Assembly: GCF_011395035.1 (NCBI RefSeq)
Contig: NZ_CP024769.1
Location: 581,965-645,964 of the forward strand
Direction: 5' to 3'
Source of the DNA: Pantoea cypripedii
GTDB taxonomy: Bacteria > Pseudomonadota > Gammaproteobacteria > Enterobacterales > Enterobacteriaceae
DNA length: 64,000 bases
In this document: piece by piece, positions 18,653 through 28,895 of the stretch
Position numbering within the stretch: position 1 is the stretch's first letter
How the letters are laid out: each line of letters starts with the position of its first letter
The notes under the pieces: generated by a model
What the model was told of the DNA's origin: nothing
Database searches by the model: none
The model's input: only the letters and a program-made list of their open reading frames with translations
Program-made: the position numbers and the translations under genes

Positions 18653-21600
18653 ATGAAAAATGACATCCATACTGAAACGCTCATTGGTAATCACTCCATA
18701 TTTACTCAAACCGTATCCCGTTGCAATTTTGTGATGGAAACAATCAGAAAAATCACCAATGTTCCTTGCCAGCCCTTTTCGCAGAAAATATATACCTATC
18801 TGAATCCGTTGCTGGAATACATCACACCAGAAGCAGAATTAGATGCAGATTATTTTCGTAATGATGATTTCCCCTACCGACATCATATCTATATTGATAT
18901 CGCCCTGAAGATAATGAAACAACCCGAGGTTAACACTTTGCTCAAAAAACTCTATTGCGGAGAAAGCCATTGTGTTGAGAAGTTTCTCATGCTCTCAGGG
19001 CTTGAGCAGGGACAACCTGCTCCGGTGAATCTGGCTGTTTTTGCAAAATTAGTCGCGACGCTGGAGCGTGGGGGTGCGCTGGGAAAGCCAGGAGCACCAG
19101 CCGGTAGTCCATTTTCTGCTGTCCCCCGTGATAAGGTGTTGCTGAATTTTTTCTCAGCATTTATACCCGCTCAATTAATCACTCTTCCTGTCATTAATCA
19201 GGGCATTAAATCGGTACTGATTGCTGCAATCTCGCAAATATATCCCGGAGTTGGCCGCTTCATTCAGGCGATTGATAGTTTCAATCCGGTGGCCACACTC
19301 TTCCCGCATCGGACAAACAATATTGCCCGGCAAATACGCGAAGAGATGATGGGCCATCATATTAAGAAGCAGGCCGTTCAGCAAAAAATGCCTTCCCTGC
19401 ATAACCTGCTCCCCTGGAAAGTTTACGATGAGAAATATAACGCAAAACAGAACAGTGTCTCTTCATCCAGCCTGACCAACGCAAACACGCCACTTATGGT
19501 TGGGGCTACAGTGGTCACGTTGATGCAACAGCCGCAGTCCTATGGAAAAAGCTTAACTGCCCTGACTCTTCTCAGCCTGACGGGTGGCGTGATAATTTAT
19601 CGCTATATATTTCCCTCCCAGGAGGTAGATTATGCTGTTAATGAATATCCTGGCGAAACTCACCACAACAATACCAATATTACCCATGACGTCTCCTCTG
19701 GAGATAAATTTATTAGCCTTGGGCTGGTCAGGACTGTTGGAGGGAATCGTACCTGTTATGATATCGTTAGTGATATGAAGGAAATGATGCAGTCTGATGA
19801 GACAGGGCTACGACTGGTCAATAAATTTTGCCATTACTTTTTCGATGAGCATTGCGATCTGAATATCAGGCATACCGACGCGTTACTTAAGAAGTGGAAT
19901 ATTCAGTCTTTTAGCTCAACCGACCGTACTGAAATGTCAGTGCTAATGACGCACATTCTCTCTGTGCTGTTAACCCGCCCGGGTGAAAAGCGTATTTTTG
20001 ATATCAACGATCTCATTTTTTCCACCTCGGTAGAGGTTAACCAAATCTGGCTAAAAAATATTGGCAAAGTAAACCAGGAGACAATCCATGACGCCCTGAA
20101 ACAACTTCGACAGTTTATATCAAAGAGTCTGGTTAAAGCCTTCGGTACAATCGATTTATCCAAAACTGAGAAGCTGAGCGATTTCATCATATTAGTGTGC
20201 GCACCCGATCTGATACAATTTGAAAATCATAATAAATCCGATCTGGCAATCGTTTCAAAAGAAATATATTATTACTGGAATTATCTGGGGAAACAATATT
20301 CTGATAATAAATATGTCAGGCATGAAGATTTTGACACCGCTCTTAGTGAAGGAAAGCTGGATGGATTCTATCTGCGCCGGAGGAAATTCTACGATAACAT
20401 TTCAAAAATAGCCCCACTGAGAGAGTTATTTGAAAACTTCACCAGTAACATTAATCAGGAATTCATTGCTTATCATGAAAAAGATGTCGAACTGGAAAGG
20501 CTTATATTTCTGACATTTAATGATATCATTGAGTCCGCTTATCAGGACAAAGGAATTAATGTTGCGCTGCCGATTGATTTCGACAGTGAAAGTCTCAGAA
20601 TTCATTTACCACCGCACAGAGATCCCTATTACGAGTATCTGCGTGGCTGCAAAAATTTACGTGATGTCATTCGTAGTTTCCCTGATGGCCTATATATACT
20701 GTGGGAACGTTTACCGCACCTTATCCCTGAAGCCTTGCGCAACTATATTTCAGATGACACTTCCGCATTTGTGCTTAAGTCTTACCCCAAACGAGACGAG
20801 CTAAAGAGTAAGTATGAAACAATTTATCTGCGCACACATAATAAGCATATGGATTTATACAAGCCGATTGTCTCTATGGCGTTTGATATTTTATCCACTG
20901 ATGAAAAGAATTTCCTCAATAGTTCTTTGGTCGAGATTAGTACGGTCAGGCTTGAAAATAAGCGCATTCAGCTCTTTCGCTATATGTTTATGCCAAAATC
21001 GTTCAGGTTTGATGCTAACACGGTATTAAAAGTTGCCTATAACCTAAGAAAACACAGTGAAAAAGGTAAAATATTTTGTGCAACCCATACTCAGACAAAA
21101 GAAAAGCGTTTTTTCGCCATCAATATTGAAGCCAGCCGCATAAACCGACAGCTCCCTATCATACGCCTGGCAATTAATAAAACCGAAGAAATCATCGGCT
21201 TATCTAATGAATTTCTTGAGGCACATTTTGTATTCCACGATGGAAAACCCTTTTGGGACCCTTGTGATGCAGAACCGGATTTTAAGGAGTCATGGCTTAG
21301 TCCTCCTGAAAAAGCACGGGAATTTATCGATGAACGCGCTCTTTATACCAAAGTGAAATGGTGTGAGTTCACCAGACCACCCAAAAAAATCGTTGCATTT
21401 TTTACCGAGGAAAAATTAGGGCGTTCTGCTCAGGCGATAACCTCTTTGCAAAAAGAGGTTATCGAGGCCCGAATAGAATTTCTTGACTATGAAAGGGAAA
21501 GGATAAATAACACCACGGCAACGGAAAGAGAACGTGATATGGAAAAAGGTAACTGGCAGCTTTTTGTTGAAAAACTTCCCGGTTATAACTGCCTTGAATT

Positions 21601-24600
21601 ACTTGATGATTTGATCATAAAGAAAGAGGATGTTGTCCTGACGTCTGTGCTGGAATCGCTTTTCCAGGGAATGATCTGCGCATCAGATGTCTATCTGATG
21701 TCTTCAATGATAAAAACCCTGAAAGGGCTGGAAGTTTCAATCAAAAAAGTATTCATTCAAAAAATGAATAAGAAATTACACCTTGAATTGTTAAGAGATA
21801 GCCTACACCAGGCAAGCCGGGAGCAATCTTCAGCACTCGAAAAGACGATTAGAGAGATTGCTAATGAACTTACCAACATTGATGCGGAGCTGAAAGTAAC
21901 TTACAACAAAATTGCCACCACTTTAACAGGACTGGCCGGAAAACCCTCAGAGATTTTATTCCCTATCTTTGGCTTTAAAAACAGCAAAACCTTCTTATTC
22001 CCCTGGGGGGCTGGGATGGCAAAAAAAGAAATCAGGACACTTGCGTCTAATCTAAAACATCATGTTTTCTATCCATGGATAAAACCACAGGCAAAGGAAT
22101 TATTAGAAAATGAAAGCCATTTACTTGCCACCCCCGAGAAAATGAATATCACCTGTCACTCGGCGGACTATCTTGCTTTAAATTCAACAGCAAATATTTT
22201 TGATATCCATGCTAATGCCCCTGATTTGTATCAAAAAATCTTCTTCGCAACGCTCAAAAAACCTGAAGTCCAGGTTGTTATTGATTCCGCCGAAAGTGGC
22301 GGATGGAAGCTTTTCCATGACTATGACAAAATGGCGATGTTCTGCTTTATGAGTTTTATCATTCCCGTCTGGAGTTATGTCGGTAAAATCATAGAACTGG
22401 ATGATTATTATAATCTTAGTCCCAATCGTACTGCCTTAAGTGCCGAAATGTTGTTTGATTACCTGAGTGAAAACATCAACCAGGCAAACGTTATCCCTGG
22501 ACGCCTGACAACTTCCGATCAGAATCTGCTGCTTGGTCAGGCCAAAAAAGCAATAAACAATATTCTTGACAGCAATATTCAGGCGTTTGAGTTTAACTAC
22601 CTTTTCACCCTCAAACACATTCTGATGAGTGAAAACGCTGAACTATTATTACAAAGCATAAAAAAAACAGGTAAGGTCAAAAGGGATACACATGATAAGA
22701 TTCTGGAGAATATAAAATACCTTCTCGATAAAGCAACATTATACGCCACTCACTCATCGATACAGGATAAATTCCACCGCGCAATTATCAACCACCTCAC
22801 CCATTATATTGAACAACAAATACATACCCAGCCTGCGGCTATTGCGCTGTTCAGCCCGGATATCGAAACTTTCCGTCGTCGCAGCAGTGAATATAGCCAC
22901 CTTCATCCCGATGCCGTGTTGCCCTCTCTGGCAGAGTTTATCAGAACCGACTTCCGCTTAGAGAATGACATAGCACACATCTATCAATCTTTCGCACGTA
23001 TCGAATACAGTGCCAAAGTGCTGTCTCATTATGCTGTTGATGAATGGTTAAGCGTCCAGGCACAGAATGACTGGCTTTCTGCTATTCAGGAATATTTGTC
23101 ACCGCAGATGCGGAGTCAGAACCTTAAACCCTGGCTGTCTGAAGTAACGAACAAAGTAAAGGCGGGTTGGCAGCAGGAACTCCGTGCTACCACTTTAACG
23201 GGTGGGTTAAAAATTATCATTAATAGCGTCATCAATCCGGTATTTATTTCTTTGGTAAAAGAAGCGATGCGTGAATGTTGTCGTTCTTACCCGCATCTGC
23301 TGTTTAGTCAGTATTACCAGCTGGATGAGGGGCGTTGGTTTACTTTTCTCACTAATGATTTCATTTCCGAAGCGCATCATCGTTCCCGGCGGCAGGTTTA
23401 CCGTGATCATCCTTTTTATGCTTTGCCGGATGCAGGAGAGCCCGCTCTGATAAACGCTATCACTGCACCATATATGCACCAACAGCCGCAACTCGCGCAG
23501 AATATGACCCAGTTATACCAACTGAATTTAGCCTCAGTTCTGCAAAACTTTGTCTATTTTTCATCTTTACCTTTTCATGATCGTATCTCTGGCTACATCT
23601 TTTTCACCCCTTCAACAAACGAAGTGGATCGCAATGATGCCCTGCTGATGATCAATACGCTGATTAATGACAATGGCACACTATTGACAGACCAGTTAAC
23701 CGTCTTGCAACGTTATTTACCTGACGAGGTGACACTGGATGCGGACCGTACCCTTCGGCTATTAAGTGACATATTTGGCATATGCTGGCCTGCTGCTCCT
23801 GATTTATATGACTTTACGTTCCGCCAAATACAAACCGTTCTGAACGGTCCATTAATAACGCTGAAAAATCTCACTGATAAAGACTTTATCAACACGCTGA
23901 CTGTTGATGCCACGCGGCGTTACCAGCAAATACTTAACATCGGCCAGGGTTTGTCGTCCCTGGCCCTCCGGCGTTATATGACGGCAGCTATTCGCCATCA
24001 ACTCGCTTTTACCAACATGTTAACCCACGTCGATCGCTGTCTGGCTGAGGCAACATTAAAAGATGCTTTGCCACAACAACTCTGTCTTGGGGCGGTCATT
24101 GCCCACCAGCTGCAACTTAACGATAACAGTCAGCAAAAGCTGCTGAAACTTGCCAGTCTTGCTCTGCATGATGCCGGTCTGATTCCTTCGCCACGCCAGA
24201 TAGGTTTACTGAATGTACCAGGTCGTCACGCTGCGGAAGACGCCCTGAGTTACCTGGCTGGTTGTCTCGAACATGCAGCTAAGATGCAGACACATCTGCG
24301 CGCCTGCATCAATGACAGCCAGCAGCTGGCAGTATTTGTCACCGACCTCAGCTTCGATGACCTATCCCCTGCACAGCACCAGCAATTACTCTCTCTGGCT
24401 GTAAGCGCAGTGCAAAGTCACCATCGATTACTAAACTTCACCCTGCCCAACCATCTCGATCAACGCTTTAAACAGGCCCGTAATCAGGGCAAGTTACAAT
24501 TTACCTGGTATCTTTCCACAAGGAAAAACAACCGTCAGACTGTGTCAGTAGCTGGGGTGGGTTTTGATATTTTGCATCAGGATGAAGGTCTGATCTTCCC

Positions 24601-27286
24601 CTATGGTTTACCGCTTGCCACTACCGGAATAGTTCGGCAAAAACCGACGTCACTGACGGATGAAACATTAACCGCGATTTGTTTCGCCTCTGAGGGAACA
24701 GGCCATTTTACCCTTAAGCACAGCAAGGTCACCGCTCAGGCCGGTTATCGCGATGATGAAAGCACGGTGACCACCTTTTCCAACTGGATGACCGCAGCAG
24801 CACGTAATCAGTTACAACAAATCAGCCAGGCGAAAAATGAAACCGATTTTGTCAGGCAAAAAAATCTGATTGAACAATGGCTGCGCCAACACCTGCCATT
24901 CTATGATGTGGATATTGATCCGCTGGAACAGTTACAGTCGGAACGTATTAATGCACTGGCAGCACATCCAGAGGTCAGTCAGTGGAAAACGCGCAATTTG
25001 CTGAAGCCGAAGCGTCTCTCATCAGTCGATCATTTCAGGCAAGCCATTATCCGCGTGCTGGGTAATTATACTGACTGGCCCGCCGATGCGATGACATTAA
25101 TAACCCGCAGAGCAATTAACCCAACTGTCCCTGCCAATGAACTCCCGCAACAGGGATTCCGTGGAGTCTGGTGGGATCCGATGAGTGACACTTATTATCT
25201 CGGGTTCAGTCATGCCAGGAACCCGATCCTTTATGCCAGCCTGGCAGCAAACCGGGACGTTTTTTATCCTCTGACCGTCCACTCTGCTCATACCAAAATC
25301 TGGGCATCACTCAGCTTGCGGGAAACGCTCCAGGATGATGTCGCTGCGCTGCGTTCCGGGCAACAACCGTCACACAGATTCTTTTCTCAATCCGTTCCTG
25401 CTGCCTGGCAGCAAAAGAGTCGAAATACAACTTCGCTCTGGCGTCGGACCAATAAGCAAGTCGCCGCTCAACTTATTCACAACGGGACTTTCTCTCCTGT
25501 GTCATATTTGCAGCATGACACCACGCAAACCACCCCCTCGTCACAATTAACCCCCTACATGCTGCAATTTCATAACGGGAATATGGTGTTTATTTTCAGC
25601 GAGGATAATTATCAAAAAGCCAGCTTCCACATTATCGATGCAAAGGGTGAGTTATTACGACTCCCTGACGGGTTCAATGATTGGCCATACCGGATTCACG
25701 CCCCTGACCAGCATTCTTCAGCATCGTTATTCAATTCCACCATCGAAAGTTTTCTGGCACATGAGCAGGATAAATTGCTGCCGACATTCACGCCGCTTTT
25801 AAACGAACAACAGCAGCAACAAAAAAGATCTGCATTACTCCGTGGACAGACATCCCGACGCGAACATATTCGCCTGTTAAGTAACATCACGATGGGAATT
25901 CCGTTCCGTTCTGTCGCGATCCCTGATGGATTGATTGACATCGAAGTTCATCTGAAGCGCCACGGCCGCTCGCTCAAAGACGAACTGCAAAAACGTACCG
26001 GTAATGAAGTGGAGCTGAATGACCAAAACTGGGCTATTTTTTCCTGGCGGGAGGACGATCTTTATGATGAAAGTATCTGTAACCGCACCTTGAAAAAACT
26101 GAGGGATAAACAGGCCCTTTTTAACGCCCTCAATCTTTTGCTGACTCAGGACCCCTTCCTGTCGCTCAACAGAACACCGGCTTTAACGACCTGGCTTGAA
26201 GTCAGCATGACTTACCTGAAGCGCACGATTGATGCCATCATGTGGTTAATGTCACCCGGACATCGGCTGCTACCGTCTGAAGTTGAGTCAACACAACTAC
26301 ATCAGGATCATCTGGCGATAAATCATTTCCTCAGCTATTACGACGCACAACCTTATGTCACGCCGGAATTCTTCAGCCAACCCTGGAAATACCGTTTTGA
26401 CCTGCGCCCTTCTGCGATCAAATACCGCGACTGGCAACGTGCGATCAATCAGCTCAATGTGCTGACAAGACAGTTTCCTGATGACTATCGTGTGCCAGAC
26501 CGGTTCTTATCATTGCCTGAACACTTATGGCAGGTGAAGCAAATGCAAACCTATGCCAGGGAGTTCAGAAAACATCTTAATGGCACCTTAAATTACTGGC
26601 AGCAGGCACGTCAGGCGAATCAGTTTGTGATAATCAGGCCGGGAATATCTTCCCTTCCTGATCGCCCCATTAGCCTTATTTTGACCGCCGGGACAGGCCC
26701 GCTGTCGAACAGTGAAAAAGCGTCACCGATGCTGCTCAGCCCGGAACAATTTATCGACCTCATGTTGGTTAATCCGTGTTCACCATGCAATAACAGCGCG
26801 GAGATTCGTCTGGCGGGTGTTAACAGTGAACCGCAAACCCCACAGGATTTTGCTGCCTGGGCTAAAAATCGCTTTGCCGGCCCGGTATTTATGAACGAAC
26901 TTTCAGGACCGGCATTTTTAATTCGTTTACAGCAAAGAATAAATAGCGTGATGGCAACCGAAGCCCATCGCTGGACAGCCGAGGAGCGTAACTTTTATGC
27001 CCTCCCCAGTACCGGACAGTTTTTGCTGATGAATGACGTTGCTGGCCCGAATAAAAACCACTGTCTGGCATTCTTTAAATCACTGTTTGCCAGTGATTTG
27101 CTGGTCACCCGATTGATCATGCCAGACCCCGAAATGGTTTTTGGTCTGCTATGCGAACATTTTATTACCGTTCACCCGGAACGGGCTGAAGAGAACATCA
27201 CGATGGCATGGTTTTTGTTCAAAGAGACATTTAAAGCCACCCTCGATGCAGATATCACGCAATCGCCCTGGCTTATTGGTGTTTAG
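18653..27286 (+). CDS. Giant protein of unknown function, second of a tandem pair (2,877 aa)
   Basis: Full-length, collinear paralogue of the preceding gene, 93 bases downstream on the same strand. Shared blocks occur at almost the same residue numbers: KITNVPC, the hydrophobic pair, YHEKDVELERL (about 607), FWDPCD (about 867), LPGYNC, HDYDKMAMFCF (about 1222), FTFLTNDFIS followed by HRSRRQ (about 1576), FRGVWWDPM (about 2173), IFSWRE, DPEMVFGLLC and the final LIGV. The start at 18653 is set by AAGGAA eight bases upstream and by alignment of the N-termini; the frame is open from 18602 through a TTG. Its second half looks less AT-rich than that of the first gene. The long conservation argues that both copies are functional. 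A secreted or injected toxin, or a large intracellular defence protein, would both fit; sequence does not decide. Confidence 0.8.
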   Translation: MKNDIHTETLIGNHSIFTQTVSRCNFVMETIRKITNVPCQPFSQKIYTYLNPLLEYITPEAELDADYFRNDDFPYRHHIYIDIALKIMKQPEVNTLLKKLYCGESHCVEKFLMLSGLEQGQPAPVNLAVFAKLVATLERGGALGKPGAPAGSPFSAVPRDKVLLNFFSAFIPAQLITLPVINQGIKSVLIAAISQIYPGVGRFIQAIDSFNPVATLFPHRTNNIARQIREEMMGHHIKKQAVQQKMPSLHNLLPWKVYDEKYNAKQNSVSSSSLTNANTPLMVGATVVTLMQQPQSYGKSLTALTLLSLTGGVIIYRYIFPSQEVDYAVNEYPGETHHNNTNITHDVSSGDKFISLGLVRTVGGNRTCYDIVSDMKEMMQSDETGLRLVNKFCHYFFDEHCDLNIRHTDALLKKWNIQSFSSTDRTEMSVLMTHILSVLLTRPGEKRIFDINDLIFSTSVEVNQIWLKNIGKVNQETIHDALKQLRQFISKSLVKAFGTIDLSKTEKLSDFIILVCAPDLIQFENHNKSDLAIVSKEIYYYWNYLGKQYSDNKYVRHEDFDTALSEGKLDGFYLRRRKFYDNISKIAPLRELFENFTSNINQEFIAYHEKDVELERLIFLTFNDIIESAYQDKGINVALPIDFDSESLRIHLPPHRDPYYEYLRGCKNLRDVIRSFPDGLYILWERLPHLIPEALRNYISDDTSAFVLKSYPKRDELKSKYETIYLRTHNKHMDLYKPIVSMAFDILSTDEKNFLNSSLVEISTVRLENKRIQLFRYMFMPKSFRFDANTVLKVAYNLRKHSEKGKIFCATHTQTKEKRFFAINIEASRINRQLPIIRLAINKTEEIIGLSNEFLEAHFVFHDGKPFWDPCDAEPDFKESWLSPPEKAREFIDERALYTKVKWCEFTRPPKKIVAFFTEEKLGRSAQAITSLQKEVIEARIEFLDYERERINNTTATERERDMEKGNWQLFVEKLPGYNCLELLDDLIIKKEDVVLTSVLESLFQGMICASDVYLMSSMIKTLKGLEVSIKKVFIQKMNKKLHLELLRDSLHQASREQSSALEKTIREIANELTNIDAELKVTYNKIATTLTGLAGKPSEILFPIFGFKNSKTFLFPWGAGMAKKEIRTLASNLKHHVFYPWIKPQAKELLENESHLLATPEKMNITCHSADYLALNSTANIFDIHANAPDLYQKIFFATLKKPEVQVVIDSAESGGWKLFHDYDKMAMFCFMSFIIPVWSYVGKIIELDDYYNLSPNRTALSAEMLFDYLSENINQANVIPGRLTTSDQNLLLGQAKKAINNILDSNIQAFEFNYLFTLKHILMSENAELLLQSIKKTGKVKRDTHDKILENIKYLLDKATLYATHSSIQDKFHRAIINHLTHYIEQQIHTQPAAIALFSPDIETFRRRSSEYSHLHPDAVLPSLAEFIRTDFRLENDIAHIYQSFARIEYSAKVLSHYAVDEWLSVQAQNDWLSAIQEYLSPQMRSQNLKPWLSEVTNKVKAGWQQELRATTLTGGLKIIINSVINPVFISLVKEAMRECCRSYPHLLFSQYYQLDEGRWFTFLTNDFISEAHHRSRRQVYRDHPFYALPDAGEPALINAITAPYMHQQPQLAQNMTQLYQLNLASVLQNFVYFSSLPFHDRISGYIFFTPSTNEVDRNDALLMINTLINDNGTLLTDQLTVLQRYLPDEVTLDADRTLRLLSDIFGICWPAAPDLYDFTFRQIQTVLNGPLITLKNLTDKDFINTLTVDATRRYQQILNIGQGLSSLALRRYMTAAIRHQLAFTNMLTHVDRCLAEATLKDALPQQLCLGAVIAHQLQLNDNSQQKLLKLASLALHDAGLIPSPRQIGLLNVPGRHAAEDALSYLAGCLEHAAKMQTHLRACINDSQQLAVFVTDLSFDDLSPAQHQQLLSLAVSAVQSHHRLLNFTLPNHLDQRFKQARNQGKLQFTWYLSTRKNNRQTVSVAGVGFDILHQDEGLIFPYGLPLATTGIVRQKPTSLTDETLTAICFASEGTGHFTLKHSKVTAQAGYRDDESTVTTFSNWMTAAARNQLQQISQAKNETDFVRQKNLIEQWLRQHLPFYDVDIDPLEQLQSERINALAAHPEVSQWKTRNLLKPKRLSSVDHFRQAIIRVLGNYTDWPADAMTLITRRAINPTVPANELPQQGFRGVWWDPMSDTYYLGFSHARNPILYASLAANRDVFYPLTVHSAHTKIWASLSLRETLQDDVAALRSGQQPSHRFFSQSVPAAWQQKSRNTTSLWRRTNKQVAAQLIHNGTFSPVSYLQHDTTQTTPSSQLTPYMLQFHNGNMVFIFSEDNYQKASFHIIDAKGELLRLPDGFNDWPYRIHAPDQHSSASLFNSTIESFLAHEQDKLLPTFTPLLNEQQQQQKRSALLRGQTSRREHIRLLSNITMGIPFRSVAIPDGLIDIEVHLKRHGRSLKDELQKRTGNEVELNDQNWAIFSWREDDLYDESICNRTLKKLRDKQALFNALNLLLTQDPFLSLNRTPALTTWLEVSMTYLKRTIDAIMWLMSPGHRLLPSEVESTQLHQDHLAINHFLSYYDAQPYVTPEFFSQPWKYRFDLRPSAIKYRDWQRAINQLNVLTRQFPDDYRVPDRFLSLPEHLWQVKQMQTYAREFRKHLNGTLNYWQQARQANQFVIIRPGISSLPDRPISLILTAGTGPLSNSEKASPMLLSPEQFIDLMLVNPCSPCNNSAEIRLAGVNSEPQTPQDFAAWAKNRFAGPVFMNELSGPAFLIRLQQRINSVMATEAHRWTAEERNFYALPSTGQFLLMNDVAGPNKNHCLAFFKSLFASDLLVTRLIMPDPEMVFGLLCEHFITVHPERAEENITMAWFLFKETFKATLDADITQSPWLIGV

Positions 27287-27519
27287 CCATGCCGGGTTTG
27301 ACTGAGGTAACTCCTTGATAAGCCGCGGGCTATTGCAGATTCTTTGCCATGTTAATTTTTTGTTGTCATTCTTGTTACCCGTATCACATAAAGTAAAAAA
27401 CATAAAACTCTAAACAAATCCCGCAATTGTTTCGCCGCCCCTCGCTTCCTATAACTAACCGTCGGAACCAGGGAGGGTGTCATTGACCCTTAGCGATTCA
27501 AAGACAGGCGGGAATCTTT
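27287..27519. other. Intergenic region between the giant gene and the sugar operon
   Basis: 233 bases, AT-rich in the middle and presumably holding the promoter of the symporter operon. A short AGCC-GCG-GGCT stem near 27320 is too small to call a terminator. I see no small gene. Confidence 0.4.
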
Positions 27520-28893
27520 ATGCAAGCAAGCTTAACGATTAAAGAGAAAATCAGTTATGGACTGGGTGACATGGCCAGCCATATCGCCATCGATAACGTC
27601 ATTATTTTCCTCACTTTTTATTACACCGATGTGGTGGGTCTGCCTGCGGTATTTGTCGGCACCCTGTTCCTGCTGGCGCGTGTTGCCGACGCAGTGATCG
27701 ATCCGGCAATGGGCATGGTGGCCGACCGCACCCGTTCACGCTGGGGTAAATTCCGCCCCTGGTTGCTGATGCTCGCCGTGCCTTTTGGCGTCAGTTGCAT
27801 GTTGATCTATGCCGTGCCGGAAAGCCTGTCGCTCAGCGGCAAAATGGTTTACGCCGCCGTCACCTATAGCCTGATGATGCTGATGTATACCGCGATCAAT
27901 ATCCCCTATTGTTCCATGGGCGCGATTATCACTGCCGATGATACGCAGCGTATTTCATTGCAGTCGTGGCGCTTTTTTCTCGCGACCCTGGGTGGGGCGA
28001 TGTCGACCTTTCTGATGATTCCGCTGGCCACCTGGCTGGGTGGCGGTAATAAGCTGGAGGGTTACTTTGCCGCGATGTCGATTATGGCGACGCTGGCGAC
28101 ACTGATGTTTTTTGTCTGTTTTCTCAATACCCGTGAGCGTGTCAATGCTCCCGCCAGCCATGGCCATTTTCTCGCCGACCTGCGTGACCTGCTGCGTAAC
28201 GATCAATGGCGCGTCGTGGCGCTACTGGTGTTCTGCAACATCTCCTTCGGTGTGGTGCGTCTGGGCGCCATGATGTACTACGTGACCTATTTTCTCGGCA
28301 ATGCCAGCCTGTTTATGTGGTTGCTGGCCGCACATATTGTCGGGAAAAGCGTCGGCAGCGTGCTGGCAAAATTGCTTACGCGGCGCTTGAGCAAAATCAC
28401 CGCCTTTACCCTCAGCGCCATCGTGTGTGGCGTGCTGAGTATCAGCATCGTATTTCTCCCTGCCACCCTGGTATTACTGGTCGGTATGACGTTTATCGTC
28501 TCAAGTTTCTACCAGGTCACCACCACCCTGATGTGGGTGATGATGTCTGACGTGGTGGATTATGGCGAATATCGTCAGGGGAAACGTATGGATGGCACCG
28601 TGTTCTCCACCTTACTGGCGGTACTGAAAATGGGGATGGCCATCAGCGGTGCCATTGTCGGCTGGACCCTGGGCTTGAGCGGGTATGTCGCTCAGGCCGC
28701 ACATCAGCAATCCTCCGCGATGATCGCCATTGTCGCATTATTTTCCGTTATCCCCGGCCTGCTGGCCTTACTTAGCGCGCTGGCGATGCGCGGCTACAAA
28801 CTGAATGATGCCGTTATGCGCAGCATCAACCAGAACAAAGTGTCGACACAACCCGCCACAACCGTCGCTGGCGTTTTACAACCACAGGAGTAG
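27520..28893 (+). CDS. GPH-family glycoside:cation symporter (MelB/YicJ-like)
   Basis: A 457-residue, 12-span transporter of the glycoside-pentoside-hexuronide family. It shows the N-terminal KISYGLGDMASH motif, the DPAMGMVADRTRSRWGKFRP loop between spans 2 and 3, and VDYGEYRQGKRMDG in the later cytoplasmic loop, all typical of MelB/XynB/YicJ-type symporters. It probably imports an alpha-xyloside or related oligosaccharide with Na+ or H+. It is followed after two bases by a GH31 glycosidase, the same gene pair as yicJ-yicI in E. coli, so the two form an operon: uptake then hydrolysis. The substrate cannot be read from sequence. Confidence 0.9.
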   Translation: MQASLTIKEKISYGLGDMASHIAIDNVIIFLTFYYTDVVGLPAVFVGTLFLLARVADAVIDPAMGMVADRTRSRWGKFRPWLLMLAVPFGVSCMLIYAVPESLSLSGKMVYAAVTYSLMMLMYTAINIPYCSMGAIITADDTQRISLQSWRFFLATLGGAMSTFLMIPLATWLGGGNKLEGYFAAMSIMATLATLMFFVCFLNTRERVNAPASHGHFLADLRDLLRNDQWRVVALLVFCNISFGVVRLGAMMYYVTYFLGNASLFMWLLAAHIVGKSVGSVLAKLLTRRLSKITAFTLSAIVCGVLSISIVFLPATLVLLVGMTFIVSSFYQVTTTLMWVMMSDVVDYGEYRQGKRMDGTVFSTLLAVLKMGMAISGAIVGWTLGLSGYVAQAAHQQSSAMIAIVALFSVIPGLLALLSALAMRGYKLNDAVMRSINQNKVSTQPATTVAGVLQPQE

Positions 28894-28895
28894 TC

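Noticed and set aside
9878..27286. Possible Rhs, RTX, Tc or filamentous-hemagglutinin toxin assignment of the giant genes
   Set aside because: No YD repeats, no GGxGxDx nonapeptides, no TPS signal and no polymorphic C-terminal junction are visible.
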